The notes beneath the pieces are model-generated. The model searched no databases. It was not told where the DNA came from and saw nothing but the letters and a program-made list of their open reading frames with translations. Source: Myxococcus fulvus (GTDB lineage Bacteria > Myxococcota > Myxococcia > Myxococcales > Myxococcaceae). Taken from it: a stretch of 64,000 bases of DNA. Below are positions 30,501 through 37,235 of the stretch, piece after piece (position 1 is the first letter of the stretch; each line of letters starts with the position of its first letter). Location: assembly GCF_900111765.1 (NCBI RefSeq), contig NZ_FOIB01000005.1, forward strand, positions 496,001 through 560,000. Direction: 5' to 3'. A program made the translations under genes and the position numbers.

Positions 30501-33500
30501 GCGTCTCCCACGCGAACAGCGTGAGGTCGAACTTCGACACGCCCGGCTCGAAGTCGAGTTCCTCCGCCGTGACACCTTCGAGTGCCAGAGGCGCCAGCTC
30601 GCCCGGCATGACGAACATGACCTGGAAGAGCGGTGAGCGGCTCAAGTCCCGGCTCGGCTGCAGCGCGTCCACCAACTGCTCGAAGGGCAGGTCCTGGTGC
30701 GCGAACGCTCCCAGGCACGCCTTCCTCACCCTCCTCAACAACTCCCCGAAGCTCGCTCCTCCCGTCTCCACCCTCACCACCAACGTGTTCACGAAGAAGC
30801 CGACCAGCTCCTCCACCTGTCTCCAGTTCCTCCCCGATATCGGCGTCCCCACCACCACGTCGCCCTGCCCGCTGTAGCGCCCCAGCAGCACCTGGAACGC
30901 CGCCAGCAGCGTCATGTACAGCGTCACCCCTTCCTTCCGGCTCAGCTCGCGCAGCCTCTCTTCCAGACCGTGTGAGAGCGTCACGCGCTTCAGTGCACCT
31001 CGATAGGTGCGCACCGCGGGACGCGGTCTGTCGGTGGGCAGCTCCAACACCGGCGGCGCTCCGGTCAGCTGCTCCTTCCACCACGCCAACTGCTTCTCCA
31101 GCACCTCCCCCTTCAGCCACTCCCGTTGCCATCTCGCGTAGTCCGCGTACTGCACCTCCAACGGCCTGCGCTCCACCGCCTCCCCTCTCACCCTCGCCCC
31201 GTACCCTTCCCCCAGCTCCTTCTCCAGCAGCCCCACCGACCACCCATCGAACACGATGTGATGCACCACCCACACCAGCACGTGTTCTTCCTCCCCTACC
31301 CTCAACACCCTCGCCCGCAGCAGCGGTCCTCGCTCCAGGTCGAACGAATGTTGGGCTTCCTCCTCTACCTTCGACAGCACTTCCGCCGCGGACACCGGCT
31401 CCACCGTCAGCGTCAGCTCCACGTCCTCGTGGATGCGCTGCACCGGCTTCCCGTCCACCTCGCCGAAGGTCGTCCTCAGTGACTCGTGCCTGCGCACCAC
31501 GTCACGGAACGCACCCTCCAGTGCCCTCACATCCAGCGGCCCCGTGAGTCGTCGGGCGAACGGGACGTTGTAGGAAATGCCCCCCGAGTCGAGCTGTGAC
31601 GTGAGCCACAGGCGCTGCTGCGCGAAGGACTGCGGCACCACCCCTCCGTGCGGCTGGTGCGTCAGTGGACTGCGCTGGGCTTCGTGGTCCTCCTCCAACC
31701 GCTCCGCGAGCCGGGACACCGTCGAAGCTTCGAACAAGACGCGCACGGGCAGCTCGCGCCCCACCACTTCGCGCAGCCGCGACATGGCCCGGGTGGCCAG
31801 CAACGAGTGTCCGCCCAGCTCGAAGAAGTCGTCCTCCACGCCCATCCGCGTCAGGCCCAACAGTGGAGCCAGGACATCCGCCACCACCTGCTCCATGGCC
31901 GTGCGAGGCGCCACGTACTCACGCCGAGAGTCCTCCGCCTCGGGCGAAGGCAGCGCCCTCCGGTCGAGCTTCCCGTTCGGCGTGAGCGGCAGCCCCGGCA
32001 ACATGACGATGGCGGAGGGCACCATGTACTCGGGCAGCCGCGCTCGCACCCACGCGCGCAGCTCCTGGGCCTTCGGGAGCGCGCCCTCCGAGGGAACACA
32101 GTACGCGACGAGCCACCGTCCTCCAGGCCCGTCCTCGCGCGCCACCACCGCCACCTCTCGCACGTCCGGATGGCTCGCGAGCACGGACTCCACCTCGCCC
32201 GACTCGATGCGGAAGCCGCGCAGCTTCACCTGCCCATCCAACCGCCCCGCGAACTCGAGCGTCCCATCCCGCCGCCATCGCGCCCGGTCTCCCGTGCGGT
32301 ACAGCCGCGCACCAGGCTCCGTGCTGAAGGGATTCGGGACGAACCGCTCGGCGGTCAGCTCCGGTCGACGGAGGTATCCCCACGCCAGCCCATCGCCGCC
32401 CGTGTACAGCTCACCCCAGACACCCACGGGCACGAGCGACATCGCCGCATCCAACACATGGACCTGCGTGTTCGCGATGGGCCGCCCGATCGGCACGGAG
32501 CCGTCCACCCGCGAGCCCGCCGTCAACGGATGGCACGTGGTGAACGTGGTGTTCTCCGTGGGCCCATACCCGTTGATGACGGTTCCCCCTCGCGCCAGAC
32601 GCGCGCGAACGGCGGAGGGCGACACCACGTCACCGCCCGTGAGGAGCTGACGCACCCCGGACAGGGCCTCGGGACGCGTGGCCATCACCTGCTCGAACAG
32701 CGCGGAGGTGAGCCACAGCGTGGTGACGCCACTTCGCGCCAGCCCCTCCTCCAGCTCCTCCACCGAGGGAGTCCTCGGCGAGAAGACCACCAGCCTTCCG
32801 CCATTGAGCAGCGGCCCCCACAGCTCCAGCGTCGCGGCGTCGAAGGAGATGGGCGCGAGCTGCAGGAAGACCTCCTCGGGCCCCAGCTCCGCGAAGCGGC
32901 TCCCCTTCACCAACCTCACCACCGCGCAGTGCGGAATGCAGACGCCCTTCGGCCGCCCCGTCGAGCCGGAGGTGTACATGACGTAGGCGAGCGACTCCGG
33001 CGGCACGGGCAACGCCAGGTCGACCTCGGGCTCGTGAGCGAACGCCGCCCCCGAGGGCTCCAAGGGAACGAGCTTCACCGAACCTGAAGCAAGCCACGGA
33101 CAGGCCGCGTCCGGCGCCAGCAAGGCCGCGAGCTCCGAGTCCTCACACATGAAGGCCAGGCGCTCGTCCGGATACGACGGGTCCAACGGCACGTACGCGG
33201 CCCCCGCCTTGAGGATGCCGAGCGTCGCCACCACCATCTCCAGCGAGCGTCGCGCGAAGAGTCCCACCCGGCTCCCGGGCTCGACGCCCCGTCGACCCAG
33301 GTGGTGCGCGAGCTGATTGGCGCGCCGGTTCAGCTCCGCGTACGTCAGGCGCTCGCCCTCGAACTCCACCGCGATGGCGTCCGGAGTCCGGGACACCTGC
33401 GACTCGAACAACGCGGGGATGCTCGCGTCGCGCGGGTACTCCGTTCGCGTCGCGTTCCAGTCCGTCAGGAGCAACGCACGCTCGGCCGCGCTCAAGAGCG

Positions 33501-34866
33501 GAAGCTCGGAGACACGCGACGAGGGGCGCGCCACCACCGCCTCCAGCAGCGCGACGTAGCGCTCCGCCAGTCGCGTCACCGTCTCCTCGTCGAAGAGGTC
33601 CGTGTTGTATTCCCAGTACGTCACCAGCCCGCGGCGCGTCTCGCGCGCGAACAGCGTGAGGTCGAACTTCGAGACGCCCGGCTCCAGCGGGACGTCCGTC
33701 GCGACGAGCCCCGGCAGGCTGAGCGCCGCTGACGGCTCCCCCTGGAGCACGAAGGCCACCTGGAAGAGCGGCGAGCGACTCGGGTCCCGCTCCAACTGCA
33801 GCGACTCCACCAGCTGTTCGAGTGGGACGTCCTGCCGGGCGAAGGCCTCCAGGCACGTCTTGCGAACCTGCCGCAGCAGCGCCTGGAAAGGGACGTCGTC
33901 GACCTGGGCCCGCAGGGCCAGCATGTTGGCGAAGAACCCGACCACGCCCTCCAGCTCGCGCTGCCCACGCCCCGCGAACGGCGAGCCCACCACGATGTCG
34001 CGCTGCCCGCTGTGACGCGCCAGCAAGACCTGGAAGGCCGCCAGCAACGTCATGTACAGCGTCACCCCTTCCTTCCGGCTCAGCTCACGCAGCCTCTCCT
34101 CCAGGGCCGGCAAGGGCGGCATCCACTTCAGGGCGCCCGGATAGGTCTGCACGGCGGGACGCGGCCTGTCGGTGGGCAGCTCCAACACCGGCGGCGCTCC
34201 CGCCAGCTGCTCCTTCCACCACGCCAGCTGCGTCTCCAGCACCTCCCCCTTCAGCCACTCCCGCTGCCATCTCGCGTAGTCCGCGTACTGCACCTCCAGT
34301 CGCGCGGGCTCCACCACCTCCCCGCTCACCCTCGCCCCGTATTCCTCTCCCAGCTCCTTCTCCAGCAACCCCACCGACCACCCGTCGAACACGATGTGAT
34401 GCACCACCCACACCAGCACGTGTTCTTCTTCCGCGACCCTCAGCACCTTCGCCCGCAGCAGCGGCCCTCGCTCCAGGTCGAACGGACGCCGGGCCTCCTC
34501 CTCCACCCTCGGCAGCACGTCCTCGGCCGCCACCGCCTCCACCTCCAGCCACAGCTCCACGTCCTCGTGGATGCGCTGCACCGGCTTCCCATCCACCTCA
34601 CCGAAGGTCGTCCGCAGGGACTCGTGCCTGCGCACCACGTCCCGCAGCGCCCCCTCCAGCGCCCCCACATCCAGACGGCCCGTGAGCCGCACCGCGAAGG
34701 GCGCGTTGTAGGACGTGCCTCCCGCGTCGAGCTGCGAGAGGAACCACAGTCGCTGCTGCGCGAAGGACTGCTCCGCCACGCCGTCATGCGGCTGGTGCGT
34801 GAGCGGAGGCCGACGGCTCGTCCGCTCCGGCTTCGTGGCGATGGACGGCGCGCTCGGCATCATCAC
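24514..34866 (-). CDS. Three-module non-ribosomal peptide synthetase (C-A-T)3-TE
   Basis: 3450 residues. Each module has a C domain with HHIVFDG (residues 156, 1202 and 2259), an A domain with YTSGSTG (about 630, 1676 and 2731) and a T domain with GGHSLLA (phosphopantetheine Ser1021, Ser2074 and Ser3133). The thioesterase has GWSLGG (Ser3261) and a late His in GDHYALL (about 3415). There are no epimerisation or methylation domains. Specificity codes read by eye: A1 DALWLGGTFK (close to Val codes), A2 DVQYVAQVVK and A3 DVQFIAHVIK (both Pro-like). Predicted backbone: Val-Pro-Pro. The N-terminal C domain implies an acyl or aminoacyl donor in front of residue 1. The start overlaps the cyclodeaminase stop by ATGA, so both are one operon. 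Confidence 0.95.
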   Translation of the reverse strand: MMMPSAPSIATKPERTSRRPPLTHQPHDGVAEQSFAQQRLWFLSQLDAGGTSYNAPFAVRLTGRLDVGALEGALRDVVRRHESLRTTFGEVDGKPVQRIHEDVELWLEVEAVAAEDVLPRVEEEARRPFDLERGPLLRAKVLRVAEEEHVLVWVVHHIVFDGWSVGLLEKELGEEYGARVSGEVVEPARLEVQYADYARWQREWLKGEVLETQLAWWKEQLAGAPPVLELPTDRPRPAVQTYPGALKWMPPLPALEERLRELSRKEGVTLYMTLLAAFQVLLARHSGQRDIVVGSPFAGRGQRELEGVVGFFANMLALRAQVDDVPFQALLRQVRKTCLEAFARQDVPLEQLVESLQLERDPSRSPLFQVAFVLQGEPSAALSLPGLVATDVPLEPGVSKFDLTLFARETRRGLVTYWEYNTDLFDEETVTRLAERYVALLEAVVARPSSRVSELPLLSAAERALLLTDWNATRTEYPRDASIPALFESQVSRTPDAIAVEFEGERLTYAELNRRANQLAHHLGRRGVEPGSRVGLFARRSLEMVVATLGILKAGAAYVPLDPSYPDERLAFMCEDSELAALLAPDAACPWLASGSVKLVPLEPSGAAFAHEPEVDLALPVPPESLAYVMYTSGSTGRPKGVCIPHCAVVRLVKGSRFAELGPEEVFLQLAPISFDAATLELWGPLLNGGRLVVFSPRTPSVEELEEGLARSGVTTLWLTSALFEQVMATRPEALSGVRQLLTGGDVVSPSAVRARLARGGTVINGYGPTENTTFTTCHPLTAGSRVDGSVPIGRPIANTQVHVLDAAMSLVPVGVWGELYTGGDGLAWGYLRRPELTAERFVPNPFSTEPGARLYRTGDRARWRRDGTLEFAGRLDGQVKLRGFRIESGEVESVLASHPDVREVAVVAREDGPGGRWLVAYCVPSEGALPKAQELRAWVRARLPEYMVPSAIVMLPGLPLTPNGKLDRRALPSPEAEDSRREYVAPRTAMEQVVADVLAPLLGLTRMGVEDDFFELGGHSLLATRAMSRLREVVGRELPVRVLFEASTVSRLAERLEEDHEAQRSPLTHQPHGGVVPQSFAQQRLWLTSQLDSGGISYNVPFARRLTGPLDVRALEGAFRDVVRRHESLRTTFGEVDGKPVQRIHEDVELTLTVEPVSAAEVLSKVEEEAQHSFDLERGPLLRARVLRVGEEEHVLVWVVHHIVFDGWSVGLLEKELGEGYGARVRGEAVERRPLEVQYADYARWQREWLKGEVLEKQLAWWKEQLTGAPPVLELPTDRPRPAVRTYRGALKRVTLSHGLEERLRELSRKEGVTLYMTLLAAFQVLLGRYSGQGDVVVGTPISGRNWRQVEELVGFFVNTLVVRVETGGASFGELLRRVRKACLGAFAHQDLPFEQLVDALQPSRDLSRSPLFQVMFVMPGELAPLALEGVTAEELDFEPGVSKFDLTLFAWETPRGLVTYWEYNTDLFDEETVSRMAGHYGRLLDAVVESSEVPISALPLLDAAERRHLLAEWGARRDATYVPGLMHQWVETQVARTPHVEAVTDGTRSLTYAELDARANQLANHLVALGVPPNGSVGLCLDRSSLEMPVAVLATLKAGAAFLPLDPTWPTERLRLMLEDTEAPVVVAQAHLISALPSGTSARVLSLEDEAAAISRRPTSAPCVDLSVETNCYFVYTSGSTGRPKGIVMSHRAVGNMLWWLLKRTVKPDATTLQFASLNFDVSFQEMFGTWCLGGRVLLITPALRQDPGAMLRYMVRHQVERLYLPFVALQAVCDAAASEEVLPPLTEVVTAGEQLQVTPALVAFFERLPGCVLENQYGPSEAHVVTAWRASGPPSSWPALPPVGVPITNVRLYVLDANGEPCPIGVPGEVGVAGASLAHGYHGRPELTADRFLPDTLEGVAGERYYRTGDRARWLADGNLEFLGRLDGQVKLRGFRIELGEVEVVLRALPGVRDAVAVVREDVPGDRRLVGYVVYQDGHALTPAELRAHLQTKVPEYMVPSAFVALPALPIAPTGKVDRKALPVPRVEESRGGHVAPRTAMERVVAEVFGPLLGLEHVGVEAHFFELGGHSLLATQAVSRLKDVVGRDLPVRVLFESPTVAQLAEHLEDVLEEARGAPPPALTRRPHNGVVEQSFAQQRLWFLSQLDAEGFSYNMPFAVRLTGPLDVRALEGAFRDVVRRHESLRTTFGEVDGKPVQRIHEDVELTLTVKPVSAAEMLPKVEEEAQRPFDLERGPLLRAKVLKVAEEEHVLVWVVHHIVFDGWSVGLLEKELGEGYGARVSGESVERTPLEVRYADYARWQREWLKGEVLEKQLGWWKEQLTGAPPVLELPTDRPRPAVRTYRGALKRVTLSHGLEERLRELSRKEGVTLYMTLLAAFQVLLGRYSGQGDVVVGTPISGRNWRQVEELVGFFVNTLVVRVETGGASFGELLRRVRKACLGAFAHQDLPFEQLVDALQPSRDLSRSPLFQVMFVMPGPTVPMSLQGLGVEGFAFEPGMSKFDLTLFVQEQPQSLVTSWEYNTDLFDEETVSRMAGHYLRLLQSALAQPAQDVETLPLLAENERHRLLVEWNATEAPPSSVSRVNALFEEQAECTPDAVAVRFGEHVLTYGELNQRANRLARLLRRGGVGPDVPVGLCVRRSLDLAVGVLAILKAGGAYVPLDPSYPRERLAWMLRFSRAPWLLTQASLADLVPDGTAQRLLLDTEAARFEDEDAEDLPPLAGPESLAYVIYTSGSTGEPKGVAMPHGPLLNLVQWQLGASRLPQGRTLQFSALSFDVCFQELFSTWAAGGELVLIPEELRLDARALLEHMDQHGVERLFLPFVALQNLAEVADRGGLAPSRLREIITAGEQLRVTPALRRFIGRLPGCVLHNHYGPTESHVITAHTLEGDPASWPDLPPIGRPIANARVHVLDARGTPVPPGVPGELYLGGAALARGYLHRPDLTTERFVADPLGLAPGSRVYRTGDFARYLSDGTVEFLGRRDAQVKVRGYRIELAEVEAALAHHPAVKDCVVEARADGAGLSRLVAYVVGADGAEPESRALRAFLQERLPDSMVPGHFVTLESLPLSPSGKVNRRALPTPDTDVTRRDAAPRVPPRTSLELQLVRAWEETLGVHPVSIRDDFFELGGHSLLAMRLLARIRELTGRVLPVAALFQGATVERIASLLSTQAREVASPLVQLRGGTKRPFFCIHPVGGTVLAYAELAHLLGADQPFFGLQAPGLDGETAPLDSVEALAERYLLELRAVQPQGPYLLGGWSLGGTLAFEMAQQLQARGEAVDLLVLIDTYARAHPGGAVDPSWLEPARLGALFFRDLLRSAGAYLPCSEDVLASLPPDESLSVLEDAARRVSALPETGLTALRAVFESNLRAAWRYVPRPYPGALVSIESAESPRAHEWELLARGGVDVHTLPGDHYALLRAPGVHTLVTLLRDALERSHARTLPRSVSA
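27427..28376. repeat. Long near-identical repeat, C-domain of NRPS module 3
   Basis: About 950 bp almost identical at the DNA level to 30598-31547 (constant offset 3171 bp, only scattered differences seen by eye). It spans the core and N-terminal part of the third condensation domain. Confidence 0.85.
30598..31547. repeat. Long near-identical repeat, C-domain of NRPS module 2
   Basis: Partner of the repeat at 27427-28376. Parts of the first C domain (about 34020-34710) are also closely similar, though less so. The pattern implies recent duplication or gene conversion between modules. Confidence 0.85.
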
Positions 34867-35963
34867 GCCACTCGAATCGAGGGCCGAGCCCCCTCCGGCG
34901 CCCCCTGCCCGGGCTGCCCCTGATGCTCGGGCAGCAGCAGGTCATACGGATTCATCGCGTCACCGGCCAGACACTCCAGCTCCACGTCCAGACCCAATCC
35001 ATGACGGCGCGCCAGCTCGATGAGCACGCCCGTCACCGCCTCGTCCTCCAGCGAGAACCCCGTGGAGTCGAACACCGTGGACCGCTCCCGCCACTCCCCG
35101 AAGCGCTCGGGATGCTGGACGACCTCGATGATGCCCGGGCCAATCTGCTCGGGCCGCAGCTGCTGGCACTCTCCTTCCACCAGCGCCTGCGGCAGGAAGT
35201 CCGGACACACCAGGCTGCGCTCCAGCAGCGAGCGCGGCAGCTCCAGCTTCCCCGGCAGGTCCGAGCCCACCGCGTTGACGTGTACCCACGGCTTGAGCCG
35301 CCCGTCCTCCAACACCGGCCCCTCTCCCACGCCCACCGACGTCACCGTGCACACGATGTCCGCCTCCGCCTCCACCGTCTCCAACGGCACCGCGCGGACA
35401 TCCAATCCCAGGAACGCCGCCCGCCCCGCGAACGAGCGCTGCGCCACCGAGTCCACGTCAAAGACAAGCACCTTCTCAATGGAAAACAACCGCGACAGTG
35501 CATGCAGCTGGGTCACCGCCTGGGCGCCGGCGCCCACCAACCCCAGCACCCGGCTCTCCGGATGCGCCAGATGCCGGCTGGCGATGGCGGACGCCGCCCC
35601 CGTGCGCAGCGCCGTCGCCAGCACCCCGTCCACCAATGCCGTCAGGTGGCCTGTTGCACAGTCATAGACACTGTTCGTCGCGATGATGGTGGGAACCCCG
35701 TAGTGTCTGGGATTCATCGGGTTGTAGCCGACAACTTTGATGGTGACGGATTCGCCCTGCCGCATCACCGGCATCCACTCGAGCACGCCTGTCCGGGCGT
35801 TGCGCAGCGTGAAGCCCTCGCGCTGCCGCAGCTCCGTGCGCGCGAGGTCGAACGTTCGGAAAGCCGTCTCCACCGACTCGATGACCCGGTCCATCAGGAC
35901 ATCGATTCCCACTTCGTGCACGAGCCTGCGCAGGTCCGCCTGGGTGACGAGGAGTGTCTTCAC
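34863..35963 (-). CDS. Ornithine cyclodeaminase / mu-crystallin family enzyme
   Basis: A 366-residue NAD-dependent enzyme. GTG 35963 is preferred because GGGAG lies about six bases upstream; a TTG at 36026 would add 21 residues. The Rossmann motif is GLVGAGAQAVTQL, the conserved KVVGYNPMNP and the signature VFDSTGFSLEDEAVTGVLI are present. Ornithine cyclodeaminase makes L-proline plus ammonia from L-ornithine; relatives make pipecolate or reduce ketimines. As first gene of the operon, overlapping an NRPS with two Pro-type A domains, proline (or a related cyclic imino acid) supply is the simplest role. Substrate not proven. Confidence 0.88.
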   Translation of the reverse strand: MKTLLVTQADLRRLVHEVGIDVLMDRVIESVETAFRTFDLARTELRQREGFTLRNARTGVLEWMPVMRQGESVTIKVVGYNPMNPRHYGVPTIIATNSVYDCATGHLTALVDGVLATALRTGAASAIASRHLAHPESRVLGLVGAGAQAVTQLHALSRLFSIEKVLVFDVDSVAQRSFAGRAAFLGLDVRAVPLETVEAEADIVCTVTSVGVGEGPVLEDGRLKPWVHVNAVGSDLPGKLELPRSLLERSLVCPDFLPQALVEGECQQLRPEQIGPGIIEVVQHPERFGEWRERSTVFDSTGFSLEDEAVTGVLIELARRHGLGLDVELECLAGDAMNPYDLLLPEHQGQPGQGAPEGARPSIRVA

Positions 35964-36148
35964 GGGCGCTCCCTCAGCCTGGAGATGCGCGCACTCTGCA
36001 TCAATCCGTGTCACCTGAGAAGACAATCAAAACATCCTGACATCTCTTTACGCACCCAGAAGAATAATCATCCCTGATTGCCCATGACCACACTTGCCGA
36101 CATTGCAGGTTTTACACGAACTACGAACAAGCCCTATCATCGACAGCC

Positions 36149-37180
36149 GTGAGCACACGAACGGACACCGCGACGCTGTCCTGGGGTTGGGTTCGCAATC
36201 CCAGGTTCGACCTCTTCTTCATCCTCGGAACGGCGGGCCTGGGGCTCGCCTTCTCGCTGGCGGCGCTGGCGCGGCCGTCCCTGTTCCCCGTGCTGTTGAT
36301 GGTGGACGTGTGGCTGCTCGGCTACCACCACGTGGTGTCGACCTTCACGCGGCTGGGGTTCGACGCGGAGAGCCGCAGGCAGCACCGCTTCCACCTGTGG
36401 GTGCTGCCAGGGCTCGTGTTCGCGGCGACCTTCGCCGTGTACCAGGCGGGCGGCGTCTGGCCGCTGATGTCCGTCTACTTCTACTGGCAGGGGTGGCACT
36501 ACCTGCGGCAGAGCTACGGCGTCAGCCGAATCCTGGACCGCGCCTCGAAGCGGCCCGCTGCGGAGAACCCCGCCACCGCGTGGATGCTCTACCTGCTGCC
36601 GCTCGCGGGACTGCTCTACCGCTCCGCGCAGGGCTCCACCACCTTCCTCAAGCTGGAGGTGCGGATGCTGCCGGTGCCGTGGGAGGTGGCGTGGGCCGCG
36701 GCGGCGTGCGCGCTGGTGGCCTTCGCGGCGTGGGCGGTGCTCCAGGCGCGGGCGCTGCGCTCGGGCGCGGGAAGCCCTGCCCAGACGCTCTACCTGGCCA
36801 CGCACGCGGGCATGTTCGCCGTGGGCTACTTCGCCATCCCGAGCCTGGAGACGGGCTGGCTGGGCCTCAACGTGTGGCACAACGCCCAGTACATCCTCAT
36901 CGTCTGGCTGTTCCACAACCGGCGCTTCAAGGAGCAGGTCAGCCCCGAGCACCGCTTCCTGTCCACGCTGAGCCAGAGCCGGCGGATGCTCCAGTACCTG
37001 GTGGTCTGCGTGGCGCTGTCCGCGCTGCTCTACACGTTCATCCTGCGCGGACTGTCGTGGATTCCAGCGGCCAGCCTGCTCATCGTGCAGACGCTCAACT
37101 TCCACCACTACATCGTCGACAGCCTCATCTGGAAGGTGAGGCAGCCGGCGGTGCGGCGAAACCTGGGGCTCGCCGCGTGA
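36149..37180 (+). CDS. Multi-pass membrane protein with conserved-looking histidines
   Basis: A 343-residue integral membrane protein (GTG start) with about eight hydrophobic segments. Histidines cluster at membrane edges: His60-His61 (GYHHVV), His117 (QGWHYLRQSYG), His244 (NVWHNAQYI), His256 and His319-His320 (NFHHYIVDSLIWK). Such placement resembles metal-binding membrane oxidases or desaturases, but I recognise no family. It is divergent from the NRPS-encapsulin operon across a short AT-richer region (35964-36148), so it may be co-regulated. Function unknown. Confidence 0.75.
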   Translation: MSTRTDTATLSWGWVRNPRFDLFFILGTAGLGLAFSLAALARPSLFPVLLMVDVWLLGYHHVVSTFTRLGFDAESRRQHRFHLWVLPGLVFAATFAVYQAGGVWPLMSVYFYWQGWHYLRQSYGVSRILDRASKRPAAENPATAWMLYLLPLAGLLYRSAQGSTTFLKLEVRMLPVPWEVAWAAAACALVAFAAWAVLQARALRSGAGSPAQTLYLATHAGMFAVGYFAIPSLETGWLGLNVWHNAQYILIVWLFHNRRFKEQVSPEHRFLSTLSQSRRMLQYLVVCVALSALLYTFILRGLSWIPAASLLIVQTLNFHHYIVDSLIWKVRQPAVRRNLGLAA

Positions 37181-37188
37181 GGCACGGG

Positions 37189-37227
37189 CCAGGAGGGCCG
37201 CGAGGGTTTGCGCCCCGCGGCCCCTGG
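37189..37227. terminator. Bidirectional hairpin terminator
   Basis: GGGCCGCG (37195-37202) pairs with CGCGGCCC (37216-37223), extended by CCAGG/CCTGG arms with a bulge, between the convergent membrane-protein and enolase genes. Confidence 0.55.
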
Positions 37228-37235
37228 CGTCGGGC

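Noticed and set aside
26041..30636. Long plus-strand open frames (474 and 581 codons) inside the NRPS gene
   Set aside because: Arg/Pro/His-rich shadows of the minus-strand NRPS; near-identical shadow pairs simply reflect the C-domain repeats.
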